Shown piece by piece: positions 27,392 to 36,417 of a DNA stretch of 64,000 bases. Position 1 is the first letter of the stretch; the number at the start of each line of letters is the position of its first letter. The position numbers and the translations under genes were made by a program. The stretch covers positions 2,027,713 to 2,091,712 of the forward strand of contig NZ_KB235904.1 in the NCBI RefSeq assembly GCF_000332155.1, written 5' to 3'. The notes below the pieces were generated by a model. The model had not been told where the DNA came from and did not search any database. It saw only the letters and a program-made list of their open reading frames with translations. This DNA is from Kamptonema formosum PCC 6407 (GTDB lineage Bacteria > Cyanobacteriota > Cyanobacteriia > Cyanobacteriales > Microcoleaceae).

Positions 27392-28309
27392 ATGACTAAT
27401 ATTGATGGTACTCCTAGTTTTGATTTTTTACAAGGAACTCTCAACAACGACACTTTGAGAGGACTTGCAGGTAACGATACCATCCAAGGTTTAGGGGGAA
27501 ATGACTTAATTTTTGGCAATCAAGACAGCGATTCCGTCATAGGTAATGAAGGTGCAGATACTCTTTTTGGCGGACAGGGAAATGATACCTTTTATGGCAG
27601 TGAAGGTAACGATATAATTAATGGCGATCGCGGTCAAGATTTCCTGATTGGTGGCGAAGGCACAGATATTTTAACTGGTGGTGTCGGTGACGATCTATTT
27701 GTCCTCGACACCGCAGGCGCATCTAGCTTAGCTGATGCAGATAAAATTACCGATTTTGGCAACGGTAACGATCGCCTAGTTTTGACAGGCGGACTGAAGT
27801 TTAACGACTTAGATATTTTTTTGACGGAGGGTAATGCAGTTGTGAAAGATCGGCTTACAGGCAAATATTTAGCAGTTTTACAAGGTGTTAACAACCTAAT
27901 AGATTCAAATTTTATCTCCTTGATTGGTGGCATAGAACAAGGTCAAATTTTACCAGTTTCTACTACTACCAATATCTCAGGTAATGCGATTGGATTGGAA
28001 GTAGCGCAGACTCCTATTGAACAAGCGATCGGTTTAATGTACCGCAGTGAATTACCCGATAATCGGGGGATGTTGTTCCCCATTGAACCGCCACGAAATG
28101 TTAAATTTTGGATGAGAAACGTGCCGATCGCATTAGATATGATTTTTCTTCGGGAGGGGGTAGTGCAAGCTGTAATCGCCAATGCACCGCCTTGTTTTGC
28201 TGAATCTTGCCCTACTTATGGGCCAGATGCGATCGTTGATGGAGTGATTGAACTCAGGGGAGGGAGGGCGGCAGAATTAGGGTTGAAAGTAGGCGATCGC
28301 GTTTTTTAA
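27392..28309 (+). CDS. RTX module fused to DUF192
   Basis: 305 residues. Residues 1-185 match the N-terminal module of the haloperoxidase fusion at 9442 in order and spacing: an opening MTNIDGTPSFDFLQGT, RTX nonapeptides at 24-105, ITDFGNGNDRLVL, then LTGKYLAVLQGVN. Residues 202-304 are DUF192: GLMYRSELPDNRGMLFP, FWMRNVPIALDMIFL, a Cys pair (C268, C273) and a VIELRGGRAAELGLKVGD end. DUF192 proteins are usually small and exported by Sec; this one has no such signal, so the RTX module may direct export. The role of DUF192 is not well known. Confidence 0.88.
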   Translation: MTNIDGTPSFDFLQGTLNNDTLRGLAGNDTIQGLGGNDLIFGNQDSDSVIGNEGADTLFGGQGNDTFYGSEGNDIINGDRGQDFLIGGEGTDILTGGVGDDLFVLDTAGASSLADADKITDFGNGNDRLVLTGGLKFNDLDIFLTEGNAVVKDRLTGKYLAVLQGVNNLIDSNFISLIGGIEQGQILPVSTTTNISGNAIGLEVAQTPIEQAIGLMYRSELPDNRGMLFPIEPPRNVKFWMRNVPIALDMIFLREGVVQAVIANAPPCFAESCPTYGPDAIVDGVIELRGGRAAELGLKVGDRVF

Positions 28310-28359
28310 TGGGAAGATTTTTTTATAGGATTTACTTCCTTCTTCCTTCTTCCTTCGTC

Positions 28360-28487
28360 TAAGTAGGTGGACATAAATAAACGCTATAAATTGTAAGGTG
28401 GGCGCTCGCCGTAACCATCTTCTTCTATGAGTTACAGGTTTTTTGCGGCGAGCGCCCACCCTACGTTTAATTATGTCCGACTACTTA
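28360..28487. mobile_element. MITE-like element, 128 bp
   Basis: Terminal inverted repeats of about 24 bp (28360-28383 and 28464-28487, about three mismatches). Inside, 19-bp arms carry GGTGGGCGCTCGCCG and its complement (28393-28411 and 28446-28464). Possible TA target duplication at both ends. It has no coding capacity, is non-autonomous, and ends 1 bp before the cyclase start codon. A GAAGGAA array (28333-28356) abuts the left end. Confidence 0.85.
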
Positions 28488-28488
28488 T

Positions 28489-30480
28489 ATGAGCATCGCC
28501 AAACCCCCACTCCGAAAATTCCGGCTCCGCACCAGCGTTGTGTTGCCCTTTGTCCTGCAAATTGTGGCTGCTGTTGGGTTTGTTGGTTATCTCTCCTTCC
28601 GAAATAGTCAACAGTCAATTAACGAGTTGACCTTCCAACTTAGCAATAAAGTTACTGGTCAAATCGATCGACATCTGGAAAGCTATCTAGAAAAACCTCA
28701 TTTATTGCAGGGGGTTTTGGCCTCAGCATTTCGCAATGGTAATTTAGACCCAAATGATTTTCAGGCTCTAGAGCGACAATTTTGGTCAGATATTAAACTA
28801 ACAGATTCAGTTGACTACATTTATCTTGGCAAAGACAACGGCGATTTTATCGGAGTGCAGCGATACCTTGATGGTAAATTAGTAGTTAAGTTTCGCGATC
28901 GCACGACGGATTCTAATCGAGTAGTTTATGAGATCGAGCAACCGGGCGATCGCTTTGAGCAATTGCAATCTAAGCCCTACGATCCGCGCGATCGACCTTG
29001 GTATACTGTTACTATGGCTGCTAAAGCACCAACTTGGACTCCGATTTTCACCTCAAAAAATTTGGGCGTTTTACAGATTTCTCCTACTACTCCTGTCTAC
29101 GACTCCCAAGGGCAATTGGTGGGAGTTTTGTCTACAAATTTGCTGCTAGCACAACTAAATCAATTTCTTAATGGCTTATCTATTAGCAAGTCGGGTGAAG
29201 CTTTTATCATGGAGAGATCGGGAGATTTAGTCGCCAGTTCAACTTCCGAAATTCCTGCGGTTAAAGTTCCGGGAAAAGAAGAGCCAGGGCGCTTGAAGGC
29301 TTTGGATAGCAAGGAACCCATCATTCGATTCACTGCTCAAAAATTGCAAGAACAAAGCAATACTTTGAACCAAATTCAAAAACCTCAGCAATTTCAGTTT
29401 GTGTTAAATGGTAAAACGCAACTGGTGCAGATTTCTCCACTACAACAGGTTAAAGGATTGGATTGGTTGATTGTGGTTGTGATTCCCGAAGCAGACTTTA
29501 TGGCTCAAATTTATGAGAATACTCGTAACACGATATTGTTTGTAATAGTAGCATTGGGAATTGCGATCGCCATTGGCATTCAGACGGCTAATTGGATTAC
29601 TCGTCCGTTGCTACGAATGTCCCAGGCATCAACAGAAATTGCCCAAGGAAATCTCGATCAACAGATAGAAACCAGTCCCATTCTAGAAATTGATATCTTA
29701 AGCCATTCTTTTAATGATATGAGTAGGCAATTGAAGGATTCTTTTGCTGCTTTACACCAAAGTCAAGAAGAGTTACGCCTTGCCAATGAAGAGTTAGAAA
29801 ATCGGGTAGAACGGCGCACGGCTCAATTACGTAAGGAAAAAGAAAGATCGGAACAACTATTATTAAATATCTTACCATCTGAGATTGCGGAACGCTTGAA
29901 AAAAACGAACGAATCTCCGGCAGAACACTTTGAGGAGGCGACTATTTTGTTCGCTGATATTGTTGGCTTCACCAGCCTATCATCCCGCATGGAACCGATG
30001 GAGTTAGTCGGGGGACTTAATCAAATTTTCTCTGCCTTCGATCAGTTGACAGAAAAGTATAATCTGGAAAAAATCAAAACTATTGGTGATGCCTATATGG
30101 TAGTAGGCGGATTGCCTCTTCCGCGTTCAGATCATGCTACGGCAATTGCTAATATGGCATTAGATATGCAGGCTTATATGCAAAGTCTAGATAGCATTTT
30201 TGGGGAATCTTTGGAAATACGTATTGGCATTAATAGCGGGCCAGTTATTGCTGGAGTTATTGGTATTAAGAAATTTATCTACGATCTTTGGGGAGATGCT
30301 GTTAATGTGGCTTCTCGGATGGAATCTCATGGCAAACCTGGTTATATTCAGGTGACAGAGGCTACTTATGCTCATTTGAAAGATGATTATATACTGGAAT
30401 CAAGGGGTACGATTGCTGTGAAAGGTCGGGGAGAAATGACGACTTACTGGTTAGTGGGTAGGCGATCGATTGAATGTTAA
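28489..30480 (+). CDS. membrane-bound class III adenylyl cyclase
   Basis: 663 residues. TM1 at about 16-36, a periplasmic Cache domain (37-340) with DPRDRPWY, TM2 at 347-366, HAMP (368-420), a coiled coil (425-455), and a class III cyclase domain (480-640). The metal-binding Asp pair is D490 (FADIVGFT) and D534 (KTIGDAYM). K530 and D603 are the adenine-selecting residues, so cAMP is the likely product. The R/N transition-state residues are in WGDAVNVASR (N606, R610). It should sense a periplasmic ligand and signal inward. Its 5' leader is a MITE. Confidence 0.93.
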   Translation: MSIAKPPLRKFRLRTSVVLPFVLQIVAAVGFVGYLSFRNSQQSINELTFQLSNKVTGQIDRHLESYLEKPHLLQGVLASAFRNGNLDPNDFQALERQFWSDIKLTDSVDYIYLGKDNGDFIGVQRYLDGKLVVKFRDRTTDSNRVVYEIEQPGDRFEQLQSKPYDPRDRPWYTVTMAAKAPTWTPIFTSKNLGVLQISPTTPVYDSQGQLVGVLSTNLLLAQLNQFLNGLSISKSGEAFIMERSGDLVASSTSEIPAVKVPGKEEPGRLKALDSKEPIIRFTAQKLQEQSNTLNQIQKPQQFQFVLNGKTQLVQISPLQQVKGLDWLIVVVIPEADFMAQIYENTRNTILFVIVALGIAIAIGIQTANWITRPLLRMSQASTEIAQGNLDQQIETSPILEIDILSHSFNDMSRQLKDSFAALHQSQEELRLANEELENRVERRTAQLRKEKERSEQLLLNILPSEIAERLKKTNESPAEHFEEATILFADIVGFTSLSSRMEPMELVGGLNQIFSAFDQLTEKYNLEKIKTIGDAYMVVGGLPLPRSDHATAIANMALDMQAYMQSLDSIFGESLEIRIGINSGPVIAGVIGIKKFIYDLWGDAVNVASRMESHGKPGYIQVTEATYAHLKDDYILESRGTIAVKGRGEMTTYWLVGRRSIEC

Positions 30481-30534
30481 TAGTTGAGGCAGGTTCTGGT
30501 TTGATTGTGATAATTGTGATAGGATTAGTAAATA

Positions 30535-33363
30535 ATGGTTCTCTCGGCTAATCTCTCCCTACGCAATATGGATCAACTACGCCGCCAAGCTTATCTTAAT
30601 CTGATTGAATTGCTACTGAATTGCCCCAATGGGGAAGAAAAGCAAATTTTGCAGGCAAACTCTGAGTTAGTTGATGCGGGGTTGGTACAGGTAATGCTAG
30701 AGAGGGCAAACAATCTGAGAACTGATAACTACCTGGATGATGCTAATTCTTTAATGACTCTTGCAGGGCATCTAATGGGTAGTTATGGCAATACAATGGT
30801 AGAGAAATTGTCACCCTCCATTTACCTTAAATTTTTAACGGAAGTGTTGCAGGTAACTTTAAAGGGCAAGGGCGATCCTAATGTAATTTATCCCCTGCTG
30901 CGGGATAATCTCAACTTAGTTAATGATAATTTGGCTGTGGCGTTGCGAAATTGGGCGAGGGAAACTTTGCCACACTCAGATAGCCAAGAAATCCGCATTT
31001 CTATAATAGAAGTTGTTGGCAATTTTTGCAATGCAATCCGGCAATTTCCTTTAGGCAGCAGGGCGAGTAATTTAGAAATTGCCATTGCAGGTTATGAAGT
31101 TGCCCTGACTGTTTTTACCCGTCAAGAATATAGTAAAGATTGGGCAGCGACTCAAAATAATTTGGCGATTACCTACAACAACAGAATCAGAGGCGAAAGG
31201 GCGGATAATCTAGAAATGGCTATTTCCGCTTATAGGGAAGCTTTGTCAGTTGACACCCGCGAGACATATCCTGAAGATTGGGCAATGACTCAAAATAATT
31301 TGGGGACTGCCTACGACCAGAGAATCAGAGGGGAACAAGCCCAGAATTTGGAACTGGCGATCGCCGCTTATTTGGCATCATTGGAAATTCGCACTCGCGA
31401 GAAATTTCCTGAAGAATGGGCAATGACTCAAAATAATTTGGGGAATGCCTACCGCAACAGAATCAAAGGCAAAACAGACGATAATATAGAACTGGCGATC
31501 GCCGCTTTTGAGAAAGCGTTGGAAGTTTACACCTGCGACACATTTCCTAAAGATTGGGCAAGGTGCCAAAATAATTTGGGGCTTGCCTACAGCAACAGAA
31601 TCAGAGGCGAAAAAGCGGATAATCTAGAAATGGCGATTTCCGCTTATCATAAAACTTTATCAGTTTATACGCGCGAGGCATTTCCAGAAGATTGGGCAAT
31701 AACTCAAAATAATTTAGCGAATGCCTACAGCGGCAGAATCAGAGGTGAAAAAACGGATAATCTAAAAATAGCAATTTCCGCCTTGCAAGCAGCTTTATCC
31801 GTTAGCACTCGCGAGGCATTTCCGATAAATCATGCTAAAACTTTATATAATTTAGGACTTGCCTACCGAAATAATTCCCAACTCCCAGAAGCTTACAATA
31901 CCTTGAACACTGCAATTGAGACAGTCGAATCAATGCGGACTGAAATCATTAGGGGCGGCGAAGCTGACAGACAGAAATTAGCTGAAGAATACAATAGAAT
32001 TTCTCATATAATGGTGGAAGTTTGCCTAGAAATGCAAAATAAAACCGCCGCCCTAGAATACATCGAACGCAGCAAAACCCGAAACCTAGTAGAATTGTTT
32101 TACAATGCCCGCAGTGTCCAGAAAAATGGACAGCCGATTAGTTGTCAGGAAATTCGCACTCTGTTAGGTGAAGATGAAGCAATTTTGGAATGGTATATCA
32201 CCTTTAACGGCTTTAAAGTTTTTATTATTACCAGCAACTCCACCCAACCTGATATCTGGCACTCTTCAGATCAAGACTTGGACGCACTAGAGGAGTTTCA
32301 GCAGGAATATATCAATGAATACATCTATCAACGTGACAACTGGAAAAAACAGCTAGAAACCCGCCTGAAAAAATTAGCAGAAATCTTACACATAGATGAA
32401 ATAATTTCTCGCCTCCCGGAAAACTGCCAGCGATTAATATTAGTTCCCTTCCGATATTTGCACTTGTTACCGCTTCATGCCTTAACCAGCCGCAGACTAA
32501 GGCAAAATGTAGAAGAAACTGGCTGTCTCCTCGATCTTTTCCCTGGCGGTGTGAGATATACTCCCAGTTGTCAGATATTACAATTATCTCAGCGGGTAAA
32601 TCCGACTGGGGAAGAGTCATCACCCACAAGATTGTTTGCCATTCAAAACCCGCCTACTCAAAATCCAAAAGACGATTTACCATTTGCTGATATCGAAGTT
32701 GAAGCAATTGAAAAAGCCTTTAATTATGCTAAAGTTTTGATTCGGGAAAAGGCAACTAAAGCAGCATTGCAGGAACAAATTAAAGGCTTGCAAAATCCCT
32801 ACATCGCCCACTTTGCTTGTCATGGCCGTTTCAACTTTACAAATCCTCGGAAATCAGCTTTAATCTTAGCTAGAGTGAAGAGGGCTACCGATAACGTTAA
32901 CTTGGACGACATCACAGACTTGACGCTGGAAGAAATCTTTAATTTGCCACTGAGTAAGTGCAGTTTAGTAACCCTTTCTGCTTGCGAAACTGGCTTAACG
33001 GATATTAGAGATACCACTGATGAGTATATCGGATTGCCTAGCGGTTTTTTATCTGCGGGGGCTACAAGTGTGATCAGCACTTTGTGGGTGGTGGATGATG
33101 TATCTACGGCGATTTTGATGATCAAGTTTTATGAACTTTTACTGTCTGAAAGTCGGTCGCCGGTGGCCATTGCTTTGCGGGAGTCGCAGTTGTGGTTAAG
33201 GGGGGCAAGTGTGCAAGATTTGCTAGATTGGGCTGATAGTTCAAAGTTACTGGATAGCCAGAATCGAAAGAGGATTAAAAAGAGATTGAGGGGTTATAAA
33301 CCGGAGTTTCAATCTTTCCAAGATCCTTTGTTTTGGGCGGCTTTCTGTGCCGTTGGACAATAA
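30535..33363 (+). CDS. TPR-CHAT caspase-like protease
   Basis: 942 residues. N-terminal helical region (1-180) with a GEEKQILQANSELVDAGLVQ pattern seen at the front of many cyanobacterial CHAT proteins. Residues about 185-450 hold six TPR-like units of about 48 residues with DWA.TQNNLG.AY. The CHAT domain (about 640-942) has the catalytic His763 in AHFACHG and Cys817 in SACETG. CHAT proteases in TPR-CHAT form the effector of some CRISPR type III systems and other conflict systems. Here no Cas genes are adjacent. The start of a probable accessory stretch. Confidence 0.92.
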   Translation: MVLSANLSLRNMDQLRRQAYLNLIELLLNCPNGEEKQILQANSELVDAGLVQVMLERANNLRTDNYLDDANSLMTLAGHLMGSYGNTMVEKLSPSIYLKFLTEVLQVTLKGKGDPNVIYPLLRDNLNLVNDNLAVALRNWARETLPHSDSQEIRISIIEVVGNFCNAIRQFPLGSRASNLEIAIAGYEVALTVFTRQEYSKDWAATQNNLAITYNNRIRGERADNLEMAISAYREALSVDTRETYPEDWAMTQNNLGTAYDQRIRGEQAQNLELAIAAYLASLEIRTREKFPEEWAMTQNNLGNAYRNRIKGKTDDNIELAIAAFEKALEVYTCDTFPKDWARCQNNLGLAYSNRIRGEKADNLEMAISAYHKTLSVYTREAFPEDWAITQNNLANAYSGRIRGEKTDNLKIAISALQAALSVSTREAFPINHAKTLYNLGLAYRNNSQLPEAYNTLNTAIETVESMRTEIIRGGEADRQKLAEEYNRISHIMVEVCLEMQNKTAALEYIERSKTRNLVELFYNARSVQKNGQPISCQEIRTLLGEDEAILEWYITFNGFKVFIITSNSTQPDIWHSSDQDLDALEEFQQEYINEYIYQRDNWKKQLETRLKKLAEILHIDEIISRLPENCQRLILVPFRYLHLLPLHALTSRRLRQNVEETGCLLDLFPGGVRYTPSCQILQLSQRVNPTGEESSPTRLFAIQNPPTQNPKDDLPFADIEVEAIEKAFNYAKVLIREKATKAALQEQIKGLQNPYIAHFACHGRFNFTNPRKSALILARVKRATDNVNLDDITDLTLEEIFNLPLSKCSLVTLSACETGLTDIRDTTDEYIGLPSGFLSAGATSVISTLWVVDDVSTAILMIKFYELLLSESRSPVAIALRESQLWLRGASVQDLLDWADSSKLLDSQNRKRIKKRLRGYKPEFQSFQDPLFWAAFCAVGQ

Positions 33364-33386
33364 ATGTTAGGGTTTCATGGTGGGTG

Positions 33387-33555
33387 GGGGCGGGTTTATT
33401 TAAGCTGTCGATTTTATTTGAGATTATTGGCGAACCCGCCCCTACAAGTTTGTCGAAAATGAGGCAATATTTCTGGTTAAATAGATATAATTTCTGTAGG
33501 GGCGGGTTCACCAGTATCTTTAATCTCCCATCTCAAAACTTCATAAACCCGCCCC
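33387..33555. repeat. nested inverted repeats between convergent genes
   Basis: Outer arms GGGGCGGGTTTAT (33387-33399) and ATAAACCCGCCCC (33543-33555) are exact complements. Inner arms GAACCCGCCCCTACA (33432-33446) and TGTAGGGGCGGGTTC (33495-33509) are also exact. It lies between the CHAT gene and the 33563 gene and could terminate both. Confidence 0.9.
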
Positions 33556-33562
33556 GCCCATA

Positions 33563-34066
33563 CTATGAAACTAAAACCTCTCCAACTAATTTTTGAAATT
33601 GTCCAGTTTGCAAATTTAAGCTGAAGCGATAGCCCTCCACCAATTGAATCACCAAATTATTGCCGATCGTAAAAAATTGTTCAGGAAAATCTGGCAAGCT
33701 GCGATCAAATCTGAGGGAACCATTTGGATTAAATAATAATATCTCATTTTCAGTCAAAACAGCAGTAACTTTTTGAATAACTGCCATCTGAATTAAGTTA
33801 GCAGTAAGAGGCATCGCCAAACTAAGGCGGCCACTTTCTAGGCAAATTGCTACTAATTGCTGATCGATGCCAATCCAAAGCATTTTTTGATCGCTTGAAT
33901 ACTCAATACTTAACTCAACTAATTGACTCCGCCAACTTAGCCCATAATATCCCAAAACTTCCCCCAAATCAAGACGAGCAAATTTTTGAGCATATTGGTG
34001 ACAAATGATTTGCCGAATGGCTGGGATTTGGTCAAATTCTGATTTGCTAATCGTTTCAATCTTCAT
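33563..34066 (-). CDS. unrecognised protein, possible partner of the upstream gene
   Basis: 167 residues, no signal or membrane segment. N-terminus MKIETISKSEFDQIPAIRQI, later IVQ-type beta strands and a NGSLRFDRSLPD stretch. It starts 10 bp after the stop of the 123-residue protein at 34076 and is almost certainly co-transcribed. Small size and tight pairing with a toxin-like protein fit an immunity protein, but that is inference. No known family recognised. Confidence 0.7.
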   Translation of the reverse strand: MKIETISKSEFDQIPAIRQIICHQYAQKFARLDLGEVLGYYGLSWRSQLVELSIEYSSDQKMLWIGIDQQLVAICLESGRLSLAMPLTANLIQMAVIQKVTAVLTENEILLFNPNGSLRFDRSLPDFPEQFFTIGNNLVIQLVEGYRFSLNLQTGQFQKLVGEVLVS

Positions 34067-34075
34067 GGTAGCTTG

Positions 34076-34447
34076 TTATTGATAAATTAATGGTACAATT
34101 GAAGTAACTTGAGGATTTACATCGAAGTCACCTTCAGGATAAAAATATCGAACAACGATTGCCCCCGGTTTTTCTCCTCCTCTCAATTCTACTTTACGAG
34201 AGATGTTTACGCCATATTCATTAGGTTTTCGGTCATCTTCAACTTCCGGTGCATTTAATCCTTCTGCGAATATTTGTAATAGCTTCTCTTTGCCTCCCGC
34301 CACTTCGTCAATCCCTAGTATTCTCAAATCTCTTAAGTTGTCTAAAGACCTTCTAGTATTGCTAGGAGTAGAGGTAACGCGACCAAAAAAGAAGTCAAAT
34401 TTACTGGCTTTGACCGTGAACCCCGCACCTTGAATTACTTCGTCCAT
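34076..34447 (-). CDS. stand-alone polymorphic-toxin-type C-terminal domain (tentative)
   Basis: 123 residues. Residues about 14-60 show KFDFFFGRVTSTPSNTRRSLDNL and then a GI.E...G...L...F pattern. This resembles a C-terminal module found in some secreted polymorphic toxins (KF.Y.FGR...S.HN..RS.Q). Residues 85-123 are beta-rich. It lacks any export leader here, so it would be a free-standing domain. The resemblance is from memory of the family and needs a profile search. It is followed directly by the 33563 gene. Confidence 0.5.
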   Translation of the reverse strand: MDEVIQGAGFTVKASKFDFFFGRVTSTPSNTRRSLDNLRDLRILGIDEVAGGKEKLLQIFAEGLNAPEVEDDRKPNEYGVNISRKVELRGGEKPGAIVVRYFYPEGDFDVNPQVTSIVPLIYQ

Positions 34448-34577
34448 TGAGGTCTATAGTTGCCACTCCTGAAAAATTGACACTTAATTATCTCTGATGA
34501 TATCATGGAATTGTTACGCAAACAATGCCCTAACAAAGCCAAAATTCCTACATCAATGGAGAGGAAACACATTAGCC

Positions 34578-34910
34578 ATGAATGATGACCAAGCTTATAT
34601 ATCAGCTTTCTTACAAGTCTTTGAAACTCAAGCAGACTTATTTGAACAAGTAGGGGCGATCGCAGCTTTAGATGACCTCAACCAGACGATATCCGAAATG
34701 GCGGATAAATCTGATGAAGAAGTAGCCGACGCTATTGCTAAATGGTGTGAAGATTATCCCGAAATTAGCAAGGCAATCAATTTAAAAGATAGAAAACCGG
34801 AACCAAAACCTAGAAATAAAGAAGGTCAAGAACCAAGGCTAACAAACCTCTATCCACAGTTACCAGAACACCTCAAAAAACGCATTCCCAACTCACAGCC
34901 GCCACGCTAA
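34578..34910 (+). CDS. small acidic helical protein, unrecognised
   Basis: 110 residues from the ATG at 34578 (an ATG at 34497 would add 27 residues of different character). Residues 1-65 are strongly acidic and helical, with AYISAFLQVFETQADLFEQV and ISEMADKSDEEVADAI. Residues 70-110 are basic and proline-rich. Ends 4 bp before the start of the membrane protein at 34915, so they form an operon. Possible adaptor or partner of that protein; no family recognised. Confidence 0.7.
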   Translation: MNDDQAYISAFLQVFETQADLFEQVGAIAALDDLNQTISEMADKSDEEVADAIAKWCEDYPEISKAINLKDRKPEPKPRNKEGQEPRLTNLYPQLPEHLKKRIPNSQPPR

Positions 34911-34914
34911 TAAC

Positions 34915-36324
34915 ATGACTGATAAAATTTCTGCCCCTAACGTTTACTTATACGCTTTTCAACTCTACCATAACAGTGAGGGCAGCAATAATCCTCTGTG
35001 GCAAAAATGCGACAATATTCTGCGAAAATTTACCTATAAAAAGCTAACACATCATCTAAAGTCCCCGAAAAGAAGTCATGACCAGTGCGAAGATTTACTT
35101 TTAAAGACTCCTCTCGAATTTACCAGAAGTAATCCGCTGATAGAAGGTTTTGCCCAACCGTTACAAATTCAAGACAGTTATGCTTTATGGTTAAATATAG
35201 GTTGCCCAGAAGACGGTACTGCTGATAACTTAGATGTCAGCTTCATCAAAGAAATTAACCCGGAAAATATTTTACTTATCGACGGTGACGACAACTTTTT
35301 AGGCCAAACTCTCCTACTTACCGGATGGCTTACCGAGAATAACCTACCCGATAATATAGATTACTCTCTACCCTTTGCTGAACTATGCTGCAATCATATA
35401 GATTACTTTAAACCCATTGCCAATCAATGTCGCAATGCTTTATTACCAGGCGACTCTACACCTATTTTCTACCGTTCAGGTATATTATTTGGTAGTCCCA
35501 TTTTTGAATACGGTTTAATTAGCGATATTGCCAATATTGCCAATTACCGCCACCTACTTGTCTGGTTACTTTGCGACAAACAAACTGATAAAGATTTTAA
35601 CACTTGTCAACAAGAAATCATTGACTTACTATTTTACCGTAACAAAATCATCAAATCCTTTCAAGACAGCCGCAAGATTTACCACGACCTCGTTAAAAAC
35701 TATGATGAGATAGAGGAAGACATCAAGTATTTACAGCAGCAACTCGCCAAAATTAGGAGTTCATTAACTACCGCTGACTTGGAAACATTGAAACAACAGT
35801 TAAAAGTCCTATTGGGCAAAGCTTTGAGTTATACTAGCGTGCTAAGGAAACTAGAAGCTTTTGACAATACAATTGCGATAAATCTTAACAATTACAGTGA
35901 CATTTTGCAGAAAATATGTGATACACTCAAAACTGATAAGGAAGAACTATCAATATTAAATCACTTCGAGATAAAAACCGCGCCCTATATGCGATCGCAA
36001 ATCGCGGGTGACTTAGGATACTTCAAACACGGGACAGACTTAATCGAAAGCGCGATCGCCTCCATCCGAGGTATAGTTGAAATAGAACAAGCCAAAAGCG
36101 ATCGCGCCTTACAAACCAGAGTCACCGTTATCGGTGTAGGCTTAGGAGTATCAGGAGTAGCCGCCACCGCCTACCCCTACTTAATCAAGCAAGACCCGCC
36201 AAATCCAATAAACTTTACCCTATCCATCATTATCAGCCTGTGTCTGGGAGTAATAGCCGCCGCCATTGCCTTTACAGCTATTCAAATATGGCCCCATCTA
36301 TGCCCTAAAAAGCCCCGAAATTAA
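34915..36324 (+). CDS. two-TM coiled-coil protein, unrecognised
   Basis: 469 residues. A globular N-terminal region (1-230) with many aromatic residues, a coiled coil at about 250-310 (EEDIKYLQQQLAKIRSSL), a helical connector, then two transmembrane helices at about 403-424 (GVGLGVSGVAATAYPYLI) and 433-457, and a short basic tail. The sequence suits a membrane effector whose N-terminal part senses something inside the cell; no enzyme motif is seen. It is translated with the acidic protein before it. Confidence 0.75.
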   Translation: MTDKISAPNVYLYAFQLYHNSEGSNNPLWQKCDNILRKFTYKKLTHHLKSPKRSHDQCEDLLLKTPLEFTRSNPLIEGFAQPLQIQDSYALWLNIGCPEDGTADNLDVSFIKEINPENILLIDGDDNFLGQTLLLTGWLTENNLPDNIDYSLPFAELCCNHIDYFKPIANQCRNALLPGDSTPIFYRSGILFGSPIFEYGLISDIANIANYRHLLVWLLCDKQTDKDFNTCQQEIIDLLFYRNKIIKSFQDSRKIYHDLVKNYDEIEEDIKYLQQQLAKIRSSLTTADLETLKQQLKVLLGKALSYTSVLRKLEAFDNTIAINLNNYSDILQKICDTLKTDKEELSILNHFEIKTAPYMRSQIAGDLGYFKHGTDLIESAIASIRGIVEIEQAKSDRALQTRVTVIGVGLGVSGVAATAYPYLIKQDPPNPINFTLSIIISLCLGVIAAAIAFTAIQIWPHLCPKKPRN

Positions 36325-36417
36325 ACATTCAAATATCACACTTAAACTATGATTAAACTCGCAAATAACTAGCCCTTAGTTCCACTGGCTAAAAACTCAA
36401 CCTTTGATTTTCAAAAA

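Noticed and set aside
33333..33596. Small frames across the CHAT-33563 gap
   Set aside because: They read through the nested inverted repeats; no ribosome site or domain.
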